This document shows, piece by piece, positions 1 through 12,200 of a stretch of DNA of 64,000 nt. The first letter of the stretch is position 1. Every line of letters starts with the position of its first letter. This DNA comes from Climacteris rufus (Eukaryota > Chordata > Aves > Passeriformes > Climacteridae), in the NCBI GenBank assembly GCA_013398175.1, contig VZRZ01008247.1, positions 578,437 through 642,436 of the forward strand, read 5' to 3'. The notes under the pieces were generated by a model. The model was not told the origin of the DNA. It searched no databases and saw nothing but the letters and a program-made list of their open reading frames with translations. The position numbers and the translations under genes were made by a program.

Positions 1-109
1 ATGAGATAGAGATAGAGATAGATAGAGATAGAGAGAGATAGAGAGAGATAAGAGATAGAGAGAGATAGAGATGATAGATAGATAGATAGATAGACAGATA
101 GATAGATAT
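1..109. repeat. GATA/GAGATA microsatellite
   Basis: The window opens inside a simple repeat made of GATA and GAGATA units, with one GACA variant near position 94. The array is interrupted in its first 70 bases and becomes a clean (GATA)n run at about 72-94. It is cut by the window edge, so its full length is unknown. GATA/GACA arrays are common in vertebrates and are often length-polymorphic. Nothing here indicates a function. Confidence 0.95.
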
Positions 110-3015
110 GGGATAGGCTATATTTATGTATAATGTAAAAGGTTATAAAGAAGCTCCATAGACCTGACTCTGCTTTATGACTAATTGTCACAACATGCTA
201 AATTTCACTTTTATGTTATCATTTTGACCTTGATACTCTATATTCCATTGCATCTCACATTAGAACAGCTCTATCCAGCCACAAATGCAAGTTTTGAAAT
301 ACCTGGAGTTGGATTTGCTTTTTAAGGCTGTAGTACTTTCAGTACCATCCACTACAACCCAATTAAATTGCTACTGACTGTGGAACTTTAGCCCAAATAT
401 GCATGATGAAAACTGTAGCATGCGTTGGTAAAAGTGCGACCTGAGGGGTCAGGAATGAGGACAGCAAACTGTAATGTGTGCAAACTGACAGTGGGGTGGC
501 AAATTAATGAAGATAAGACAGAAAATGCTCAAAGACCATGTTGACTCTGTCTAAAGTGTCTTTCTGCATCCAGATAGGTAGCAGAAAAGCATTTGTCCTA
601 CATCTGACCACCTTTGATGACATCTCAGACCCTAGAAAGGACCCTAGGAACCTCCTGAGGCTAGGAAGGAGCTTCCAGATGTTGAATGTCAGCATTTGGG
701 GATGTTTGTCATAAACTGGGGAGGCCACCATGGCCATGTGAGGATTTGGGTGTGCAGCAGCCTCTATAAAAAGTCAGCGCCAGTGCTCAAGGTTTTTCCA
801 TTATTGGTGCCTGAAACACATAGGGCTCAACCACAGACCTGGATTCACACTTTCAGACAAAATAGGTAGATTTTAGGGAGCAGCAGATATAGAGTCATAG
901 ACATTACTCTTTAGAATGTGTTTTCAGGTGAGTAGAGTCAATAGAGGCTTTTCCCATAGCAAACTGCATCCTATATTGCTTATCTCATGTAGGATGATCT
1001 TCTAACATCAAAAACAAGCCTCTGTCAGAAGAGCAGCCACAAAAGAGCCATTGAGTTAAATTATACTGATAATTTAGTAACAAATTTAAAACATCAGTGT
1101 TTGCATTATTCTTGGATGAGGAGTATATTGATTTTTACTTTTATGCCTTGATCCCAATGGTCATCATTTTCCACACAGAGGAGGTTACTTTCCATTGCTA
1201 CATTATATGCATAAATTTAAATGCATAAACTTCAATGCATAAACTTCAATGCATAACTTCTTACTCATGCTTATATGCAGGTTTTCAAAGCTATAGATAC
1301 CCCTATGGTACATACTCCCTATGCAGTAGTTGATGCTGAGACTCACAAGTTAAAGTGCAGATATATGTGAAAATCATATTGATTTCATCAACACTCCTCA
1401 GAAAGTACAATAATCATCCCACAGAAAACTGATTAGTAGCTTTGCCCTTCATCCTGCAGAGACCTTTACTACCTTTACAGATGAAAAATATTTGCTGTAA
1501 GCCAGCACTAGTTATGTTCTTGTGGGAGGAGGGAGGAACTATTCAGCCATTCCTCAGTGAAACAAAACCAAAAGTTTAATTTAAAGATGAGCAAACAATC
1601 TTTTTTCAAGGACATATTTCCTCTGCAGTAACTTCTACTGGGAAGTAATTTTTGTCTCTCAGGGTTAGAGAAGGTCTAAAGGGGAGTTTAAAAGCAATTT
1701 CTATATTGAAAAGACTAACAGCAAGGAGTGCAACTTCAAGTTTATGATAGTAGAAATATTTTTCTTCTGTCTTTCCAAGATGTTCCATGACAGCTTAAGA
1801 AATGGAAATCTTACCTCAAACTCCAGTCCTGGGCACTAAAGAAACATTGGTCCACTATCACGAAACAACTACTGAGCAAGTTAATGTTCTGAAACTTGAT
1901 TTCCAGCACCCAACGTCCTGAATATCCTTATGGTAGTCTGAAGAGAAACACAGAGTCCGCCATCTGACAGTTTTGTTGGCATAGATTACTTTCTTCCATA
2001 CTCTTCATTATATACATGTCCTTTTAGTTATAAGTACCAAGCAAGTTTTTATATCGGTTTTTGACTAATGAATATTCCATTTGCTTTAGCAGGAGCTTTG
2101 GGGTTTTATGAAAATATATGGAGGCCACCAAAGCAGGTGAACAGATGCAGTGAAGCGATGGGGTCCCCAACGGGGAAAAGGGGAAAAAAAAAGACAAATA
2201 ATGTTTTTTTCAACTTTGCAAAATTTAAATTATAGAAAACTCATAACTGGAGGTGTTGGGAACGTGGAAATACAACACAGTGATTTTCTCTGACTAACAA
2301 TCACTTTCCAAAGTTTTTACTGCCCAACTGGGCATTTTTGGAGTGCTACTGAACCTCTTTTGTCCTAGAGCTGTGAGAACATGACTGAAGTAAACTTCTA
2401 GAGAACTCTGCTTTGGTCCCGAGTGACTCAGACTTACCCATGGAAATGGCTGATCCATAAAACCTGTAAGTTCATTTAATGAACTGCAGATCTCCATTTT
2501 ACTTCTAAATTTGCAAAATTGAAACAAAATCTGTTTAATGTTACCACAAACTGCTGATTTTTTTTTGTACTTTCTCAGAAATGAAGATCAGGAAATTCTT
2601 TCTGCTTTTAAAATGTCAGCAAGACCTCTCACTATTTTTGACATCCCTGTTAACTGTGGCAACAGATCACCACAGACATTCACCAGATTCTATCCTTTCA
2701 GTTTGGGGATAATATAAGACAGCAAATTACAGCCTTTCACTCATTCCTGAATTTAAGTCTTACTACCGTCATTAACCAATAACAAACCTAAAGCCTGGGC
2801 TTACTGAAGCTTTTACCCAGAACCAACAGTCTCCAGGACAACTTTGTGTTAAATCTCCCACATAAGATGTAGAAATCTGATGAGACGCTGCAAGCACTTC
2901 ACATGCTGCAGTTATCCAGGTTAGCAGTGCTGTGTGACTGCAGTATCTAGAGACAATAAAACAAGTAACTTAGCAGATTTGGTTCTAGAAACCACTGATA
3001 AAATATGGAAAAGTA
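110..3015. other. Non-genic AT-rich stretch
   Basis: I see no gene. The short minus-strand ORFs near 504-737, 1606-1788 and 2294-2527 have no recognisable domain, no credible splice context and ordinary AT-rich composition. The only structured element is the minisatellite at 1207-1260, listed separately. Confidence 0.7.
1207..1260. repeat. 14-bp minisatellite, four copies
   Basis: Four head-to-tail copies of a 14-base unit, ATGCATAAACTTCA. Copy 1 (1207-1220) differs at the 3' half, copies 2 and 3 (1221-1234, 1235-1248) are identical, and copy 4 (1249-1260) is shortened. Each unit begins with ATGCAT, so the array presents four evenly spaced palindromic hexamers. Identity of the inner copies suggests recent slippage or unequal exchange. 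Confidence 0.9.
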
Positions 3016-3260
3016 GAATTGCAGAATCATAAGGCATCAGAAGTGAGGTCTGGAGGTCATCTGGTCTAATATCACGCTCAAAGTAGGGCCATCTTCAAAG
3101 TTACAGAAGGTTGCTCAGTGCCATCTCTGGTCAACTTCTTAATATTTACAGGTGTGGAGGAGCTTCCACTATTTCTGTGAGGAACCTGTCCCATGTTCCA
3201 GAAAGCTCTTCATATCCCCAGGAGTTTAGCTTTAATTTCAGTGCAGGCTTTGCAGATTTC
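3016..3260 (-). mobile_element. CR1 LINE 3' fragment, degraded
   Basis: Reading the plus strand from 3022, CAGAATCATAAGG followed by a GGTCATCTGGTCTAATATCA-like stretch matches the reverse complement of the CR1 3' end, where the family has an ATTCTATGATTCT tail and a block complementary to 'gatcatctagtccaac'. Further on, a 'gtggaggagcttccac...tctgtgaggaacctgtccca' block corresponds to the CR1 segment complementary to 'gatggagaagccacaac...ctgggcaacctgttcca'. Many substitutions and gaps make this an old copy. The left end is defined by the tail motif; the right end is approximate. No coding capacity remains. Confidence 0.7.
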
Positions 3261-6200
3261 TGCTAATATGAAGGAAATTTCTAACAGAAGAACCTATGAA
3301 AAGCTTTTGCTCAGAAAGATCCTCTGAATTAAGTCAATGCAAAGCTTTGTGTATTTTCAACTGGATGAAGATTTAATTCCTGAATTCCACTTGCCAGTCA
3401 GTCTAAACATGAGTCTAAACATGCCACTTGATCTTCATTTTCCTTCATTCCAGGAGGTATGAAATAAAAAACTAAAAAGAGTTAAAAAATTAATTCAGAT
3501 TAGATATCTAAAAATTTCATTAAATAGGAAGCAATAATAATTCCTCTGGAGAACACAGAGAAATACTAGGTGAGCCTGTAACCTCATCTCACAACAGTCT
3601 GCTTTGATATGGTAACTCCATGAATTTAAGTTTCTTCAGGGATTTATATCTCCCTGACACCACTGCAGCTCAGTCCAGTGATAGGAGTAGAAAGGCAGAA
3701 ATAATCTCCTTTAAAAATTTCAAAAGAGCAGACACTGTGGGTATAGGTTGTAAAGATTTACATATCCAAAAATCTGTAATTCAAATATGATAAGTATAGT
3801 GGTTATTTTGTATTTTTTTTTAATAAGGAAACAACAAATGTAGAACAAAAAAGAAAAAAATGGTGTAATGTAGCTAGAAAGTGAAGCCAAACATACATTT
3901 AAAAGAATGAAAACAAGCTGGAATGCTTTATCAAGTTGGCAGCTGGGTCTCTGTCTCTTGCAAACAGTTTAGCTAAAACATGAATTAATTCAGAAAGTCC
4001 TGTGGGGCAGTAACAAGGCAAAAATACTATTAGAAGATCACAATAGTCATTACTGCTCATTCCCAAATATGGAAAACACAGAACTACAATCAGAATAAAA
4101 TGCTCTTGCTAAATTGGGACATAGTCTCCCAAAACACAAACAAGAATCCTTTTCATTTGACTATTTAAAACAGAATTGAATTATCTAGATGTACTAAAGG
4201 TGTATCCTGTCTTTGTCAGGTTTTGATGGGTGGAGTAAGTCCTTTCCAGTTCTAATGTTAAGGTATAAAGCGATTAGGACTTTCTTCCAGTAATGCAGAC
4301 CGGGAGGGAGAAGCAGGGCTGGACGTTCCTTATCTCTAAAAGCTGTGTCCTGCTTGAAGCTTGAACATGATATGATGCTTCTCAGCTCCACAGGCAAAAT
4401 ATTTGCATTGCTTACACAGAGTTGTCAAAAAACAGCACCGATGGAATAAAGCAATTGGAGACACAAGGAAAACAAAACTGAAATGTTGTTTCCATTCCAG
4501 AATTTTTGATGTTGCAATCATGATCTATGGTTTCTAACAATCTTCTGGGCAGTAGCTGTTAAATAATGCTGCATAAATCCATTTATACCCTTGGCAGATC
4601 AGTGTTCCCAAAAGGCTCCTGTTCTGTGTTTCTTCTTTCCAGGACAGGACGGAGTTTTAAGAATGTTATTGTTAGAGCATTTTAAATCACAAATATGAAA
4701 GTGAAATAAATATTTGTTTTGCAACAAAACCTTGATCTCTGCAGAAGAGAGATACCTTCCAGTTCTAATGGGTTTTTTCAATCACAAACTGACTGTTGGC
4801 AACTGATCCAGATCCAAGAGGCAGTGATATAAGTGAGTATATGCCTCTATTCTTCAAACCCCAACTTCTTTACTACTCATTGCTGCTTCCAAAGGAAGAG
4901 GTTCCCAGCAGAGTGGTGTGTGGCCGGTTGTCCACCAAACGAGACATGAAAATCATCACTTTCTGTGTCAGCTGGGATCACACAGTGGTTTCTCAGAAGC
5001 AGCATGGTGTCCACCAACTGACCTCCCACTTGGATGACTTGGATGAAACACAGCTATTTATTCAGATCACTTTATAAGTGTTACTCACTTAGGAACAATG
5101 TTTGAGCATTGGCACCTGGAGCTGAAGTCAGATATTATATCACTCTCCACCCCACTCAAAAGCCCCCACATTTTGCAGGAACTCTGCCCAAGGACAGATG
5201 GATGCTGCATAGCCATGGGGCCATGACAACAGCTGTGCTACAAGAACACATATTATTACACTGCTGACTCTCAAAAGGACACATGAAGTGCTATTAATCC
5301 TCAACACCTATTCTCTTATTCTTCCACCTTGAAGATTTTTACAATAATTACATCTCATGAATACTAACATCTGCTTGGTAATTAAAAAAGAAAAAAAAAA
5401 AAGACAGCAGAACAAAGTAATACTAAAGTGTCTAAATAAGCATAGAAAGGAGTTATTTCCTAGAAGAGTTATTTGTCTCTATTCGGTAAAAATTGAATTG
5501 TGAATGTTGTGATATTTAATATTTGGTTCTGAACTTTCTGCCAAAGCAGTATTTTTTAATGCCTGCAGAAATACAGATAAAGTCTACAACAGTGTTCTGA
5601 TCAGTCGGCCAATGTCATGCTGAAGGGATAGGAACCTTTCTAAGATGACCCCAAACAGATTTCTTTCTGCAGCAGGAAAAGCAAAAGGAAGCAGGAAGGA
5701 GACAAAATGTCCAGATATGGGCAATGTTGGTTTGATTTTGTTTTCATGGGAATTTCTATTTTGCCTTTTCCCTGAAATATAAACATTAAAATATTTCAGG
5801 AATTGCTTGATTATATTTAAGTAGGACTGGATGAGCCAGATGCCTGAAGTAAAATGCTAAGTATTTAAATCTGGTTTATATCCCCTGCTTTGAATCATTA
5901 TTTTATCACAGGTCTCTCAAGGTACAGTAAAAGGAAAAAAATAACTGACAATAGTAGGTAACCCATTCAGAAACTTTCAAAGGCTGAACATCAGAGTCTT
6001 CAAATCATAAGAATAAACATATTTTTAGGCACAGTCAGTTTTCTTAACCTATAAAAAGGTACAAGCTTGTTGCATAGGAAATGAAATACAATTTACAAGC
6101 AAAATAAGACAAATGTCATTTAACAAACATCACTGTCTTCTAATGTGGAGTTATGTTTTCATTATTAAGAGAACAAGAAACAGGTTTTATATGTAACAGT

Positions 6201-9200
6201 TGTCTTGTATCTGTAGTTTTAAGGCAAAAAGCAATAGAAAGTTTGTAGGGAAAGGAAATATAGGAAAGCTTTCAGGCATCTGAGATCTGAAGAAGAGCTT
6301 GTGTGCATAAAAGCTTTTCTGTTACTTCCAACCCTATCTCTTGTCCATTTGGTGTGTGTTACTGCCCCTTTTAAACTTTGTGATTTTGACATCAAGTTTA
6401 CTTTTAAGTGTTATAAATCAAAAAGTACACTTTTGTCTACACAGAAAGTTAATCTGTACTAAGGTACTACACATAAAGTGTGTGTAATAGCTACCACATT
6501 CAAAATTAGACACACTTATTTCATATAGCAGCACTTACACAGGCAGCTAATTGAAAATAATTAATCAAAAATAGTATTTAAGAATAAGTTTAGTTGTGTA
6601 TAAATTCTGCAGGATAATCTTAGCACTGACAGAAGCTTTCCTAGTATAATAGTGCAATGAAATATGACCAAAAATTGATTAGGCACAGCACAAAACCTCA
6701 ATTTTAAACAAACAAAATAACAAAACCAAAACCAAAACAAAACAAAATCCCAAAATTTCCTTAATTCAAGCCACTTCTGTTTGGTGAAACACACTATCTT
6801 TCTACTTGGAACACTCTCCAACTGCAATTTAGCAGGTTAGTTTAATCCATTAATATTTACGTTTTCTTAGTTCAAATATTTTGACATCTCGATGAAGATG
6901 TGATATCTGTTATTTTAGAACAGAGTTATTATTTTCTTGTCCCAAGTTTCCTGGTTATACTGAATTTGATGTCATTTGTAGCAAGTCTGTTATGCTGTAA
7001 GAAGCTGGTTAATACAAATACCTACCTACTTAACTCTGATTTTAATTCCCAAGACAAATTTTTATTAGAAAGTGAAACAGCAGGTTTTTGCAATATTCTC
7101 CCTGTTTCATAAAATACAAAGGTATTTTGCAGTAAAGTGCAATCTGCACCATTTCTGATGAAAAAGTTTTCCTGAGTTCATGGCAGTATATGGGTTTTCC
7201 CTATTAATGGTTCTATCTTGCTGGCCATTAGTAGGTAGCTACTGCTGGAAGGTCCTGGTAAACAAGGTCATTTATCCTTGGACTGCTGCTGCCAAGCTTT
7301 CAGACATAATTTTTTCTAGAAGGAGGATAGGAAAAAATGTGCAGAACTGCATTTATTCATTCTTTCCTAAGAGCACATTGTAAAACAAAAGGGAGAAGCA
7401 GGCCATGCATAAACAGGCAACCAGACAAGGGAAGACTCTGGAAAGCCCTGCTAGCTCTGGAAAGGAGAAGGAAATTAAAAGAAAAAAATGCTAATACAAT
7501 GACAGAAACACAGCACAATATATTAAAATCCACTTTCATCCCCAACCACAAGTTAAAATAAAGACCAGTTTCAATTTAACCCACATCTACATCATGGAAC
7601 CTTTAGAAAAGCATTTGTTTGTTTACCCTCTCTTTCTCTTTTTCACCTCTTCCCTACTTTCTGCCCACATTTACTGTATTCTCTGCTGGAAACATTAAAT
7701 ACTGTCTTCTGTCCTACAACTGGGATGGCAGGTCCAAAGTCAGAATATGTCCAGAAGGAAATCAACTTTGCAGATCTAGAATGGCATAACTAATTTTTAT
7801 TATAGTGTCAGAAATCAGGTTGTTAATTAAACTAGAGAGGAACCATGGTTTCTAGTTTTGTTTCTTAAATCAAAATGAACCATATGGTAGAGCTCTTCTA
7901 AATAAGCAGGAGATTTCTCAATTTCACTCACCTGACCTGCATGTTTTTCATGGAGATGAACGACTGTTGCAGCAACTGCCAGGATGTTGTATGTGATGCT
8001 TCTCTCAAGAAATATTGCAGTGCATGGGGTCACACTGCATGGAATCTCTTGGTAAAATATGTCTTTTTATTATCAGAAGTATTTATTGTTGTAAAACAAT
8101 AGTGGAAGTTGTTATATTGTTAACACAGAGTTTGCCAAGACTCCAGCTTGAACTTGAACATTTTTATAATAAACATTAAGGAACAGAAATGAATTGTTGT
8201 ACCTCTGTACAATTTCCAGTCCTTTCTTATTATCTCAAGGCAGCTGTGGCTTTGTAAGCAGGCACACCCAGCCTCCTAGCATCACTTCCTGGCATGGGCT
8301 CAGTCTCCATTCCTGCTACTGATTTGGACATTGGAGCCTGAAAAAACTCAATATGTCAGCCATAAAACACATCAGGAATATACTTTCAGCTAGGACTTTA
8401 TCTTTTGAATTTTTATACCTATTTCAAAACTGCTGCCTTATTAATGTTAAACCCATGCATGAGCCTGCATTCAGTTTTGTGTGAATTTGACCTGGTCCAA
8501 AAATGAAATAAGAATGTGCAGCATTGTGCAATTCTCAATGAAAATTGGTTATGAGATAACCAATAGTATTTAAACAATGTTTTTACTATCTGCTTATCAG
8601 TACTGTGACTTATGTACCTTGAACTTTAAAGTGTTGAGATGCAGACCATTAAAAGCAATGGAATTATGATTTCTAGGTTAAAAGCTCAACCCAAGAAGTT
8701 AACCATGAAGTCAAGGAACTAGGAAGTGAGCGGTACCCTTGATAAGCAAAAATGCAAGTCTAAACAAATGTCCAAATTCCTACCTGATATAATTCAATTG
8801 TCCTGTCTAAATTTCTCAACATTTTCAACATGGTATTCTTCTGTATATCCATCCAAAAATGGGTTTAATTTTGCTATGAATTTAAATTAGGATCAAATTC
8901 AATGAGATCTAACTATACCAAAAATGGGTGCTTTTGACATCACATCTTATTAGAGTACTAGGGTACTATCTTTTTTATTTTGGTGTACATTTTCATATCT
9001 TTGAGGGGAAAAAAAAGAGAGCAAATTCTCAGTATATGCATCAAATAAATTAAATAGCTCAGGACTCCTTGATATCAAAAGATTTTTTCTTTTGAATTGA
9101 ATATGCACCTTGGACCTCTTACAGAAAGGCAATCTCTGATTTAAATCTAAGTAAAATACTCAAACTCTTAAGCCAATATTACCCTATTAAAAAAAAATTT

Positions 9201-12200
9201 GAACCATTTACTTTTTGAGAGTCCCCATGCCCCAGAGGTTCTAATGAACCCAGTCACTGCTTCATCTGTCTCTTGAGCTGTGTGCTTCTGCACAGCTTGT
9301 TCCCCCACAGCAAAACTCACCTAAGAGGCAATGCCACTTCACAATAAAATGTTTAGCTAATCAATAAAAGGGAGAGGAAAAGCTTAGAGATTGTGTCCTG
9401 TGAAAAAGCAGACAACAACAGCACTTTAGAGTCAGGTCACTTAAAGATAACAAGGAGCAAAGTTGCTACTTTTATTCTTGAAAGGAAGGAAGAAAAGTCA
9501 AGTAATAGAAAGGAGTTGCACATCTTCCCAAAGTTCTAATTTGTTTTTTAGGGATCTGGGACTTCACCATCCACAACATTTTGTGCATGAATCACATTAG
9601 ATATCTAATCTTCATTAGTATCAGATACAAACTACAAAGTTTGTTTTACTTTGTTGACTTTCTGGGACAAATTTTTAGTAACAGGTTTCATTTTGAAAGA
9701 TTTAGCAGATTTAACTTTTTAAACAAGGTAATAAAATTATATGCTCTTATTGAGAGGGGTGACAATCACATAATAGGAACAAATAGCTTACATGCTGTCT
9801 CAGACTAAACTCCTAAGATCTCAACCCCTTTATATTGTTTAAATATGACAAAATCCTCACAACCTTTGGCTTAAATTAACTTTATTTCCATTAGCTTGTG
9901 CTCCAAAGTAAATTTAGCATAGGAAGCATGGGATTCCAAATGCAATTTTATATGTTTCAGGAAACTTGAGGAGATTACTCTGAGACCAACTGTTAAAATT
10001 CTTCAATAGCATTATTTTCATTTAAGCATAGGGAACACAAATACAACAGAAAATATCTAGTGTAGAGCAAACACATACAGTATAGAACACATTATGTTTT
10101 TCATAGGATTTTATCTGTATGTGTTAATCTTTGTGTATGTGTTTATCTGCAAAATATTTTCACATATCTAAAAATGTACAGAGTTGCACACAGTTTTATT
10201 ACATGGAAATAACCATTAATAACAGCTCTCCTTGCTGGCCTTAGTACAGACATAACACATGTAGTTCATTTCAACAAATAGGATGAATATTTATTGTATA
10301 AAAGATATTTTATAAAGTCTCAATTCCAGATATGATGGGTCTTGCTATTTTTCCACTGGCCTTTTGAGGCAGCAGCTATGTTTTTGCTTTGATTTAAATA
10401 TTTATGCTTTCTCAAATTCAAGACAAATACCTTTTATGGTCAATGTTGTTAGTTACGTTTGATGGCATTGAGGGTGTCTACTGAACAAGCACATGCTGCT
10501 CTTAAAACAATGGTTTGCCTTAGAAACCATCTGAGTCATCAACAATCTCTGCAAGAGTTTGTTCACTATAAGAAATAATTTAACCATTATCTGTCCACAA
10601 GAAGAAACAAGAACTTGCTTTCATGTAATATAAAAATAATATGAAAGCTAATCAAGAAAGCTACTGCATTTTTTATTCCATGAAGGCTCAAACCTCAGCA
10701 ATAGAATTCTGAAAGATAGAAACCAGCCTCAGTGCAAAAAAATGTGCTCTTGGGACACTCTTGCAGGAACAGATCAAAACTAGTTGTTGTGCCAGACCTG
10801 TGCTGTGCTGCTGTTAGGCTGGAGCAGAGAACTCACTCAGACACACCTGAGTGTTCCTGTTGGCTCTGAGTGACCATGGGATGATACAACTGGTTGATGC
10901 GTTCCTATGGAAGTTTTTCCACGTAGGAATGTAGGTTTTTACCCTTAGAAAGTCAAGCTAGCAAAGCCTGTCAAGTAAACAAATCTGCCTGCAGCCTCCC
11001 CGTGCCAGCACGGCATTAAACATTAGACATAACAACATTCTTCCCGTAGACAGCAAAATTCCCAAACCCTCACCAGCCCTGGGCAGAGCTGGCCTGGTTC
11101 ACTGTGACACTGTTGCAGAGCTGGAGCTCTGAGAAGCAAGGAGACAAATGAGGAGGTAGATGGCCACCAGGTGAGAAGCAGCCCCAGAAGTTTCTGTCTC
11201 TTCAGCCATTCCCCAGGTCCCATTCCAGGAAAATGGATGGAGTAGAAAGACTTTTACTGGTTTCAGTGGACTGCAGTGCTGCTCTGAGTTGCAGTAATTT
11301 GATATTGTGGAGTGAATTTACAATTGAAAGCCTATAATCCTTTCATCTTTTTAATTGCTTTGTGTCTTGCAAAGATAATGTTTTAGCCTGTAAACTCCAG
11401 GATACCATCTGTATATTCCTCCTTTTCTGGGCACCACTGAGCTCACTGCCTGTATTTAGCACATAACACATTGTTTTAAAGTACTTAGCAATTATTATTA
11501 GGATAATCACTTCTAAGAATAGGCTTACTGTCCACAATGTACTCAGCCAAATGGATTTCTCTTCAGTGTCAGAAAAATTGTTCATTTGATCTTGTCACAG
11601 TTGGGGGGAAAAAAAAGTATAATAGAATTTTTCAAGTTCTGTTTTTACTTGAATATTATCTGTAAGGAAGGATGTGTTAGCCAAATTCCAGCTTGCCCAG
11701 AATATGTGTCACCTTTTTGGAGTGACTGAGCCAGTAATGCTGACTCAGTGTCTTTGGACCTCCCCACGGACATCCCCTTGCAGAAGACCCCAGTGTACCT
11801 CCCTCTCATCCCTTCTGCTCTCCTTTCCTCTCCAGCAGTGTCCACACCAGCTCAGCTCCCCTCTCACAAATATGAACAACCTAATGAGTATTTTGTTGGC
11901 TCAAAAAGCCAGCACTGCTGCAGCAGCACTTGGAGACTCCACTCAAGTCCCTGCCACTCAGTCAGAGGCACACGGCAATTTGTTCAGCTGGTTTTGGGAA
12001 AGTTAGATCTCTCCAAAACCACCAGTTCTTCTGCTCCCTGCAATCCTCCAGCTGACCTTCTTTGCTCATCTTTTGCCCCAAGTTATTGTTTTAAATTTAG
12101 GAATGACAAGCTGGACAGTCAGACCCTATTTATTCATTGCTTTGTGTTTTCTTTGTACTTTGAGCACTGCACAAAATGCTGCAAGGCCCTGCTGTGTTCA

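Noticed and set aside
4796..5077. 93-codon frame with a plausible globular composition
   Set aside because: Begins at TTG with no upstream ATG, no splice signals of note, and no family recognised.
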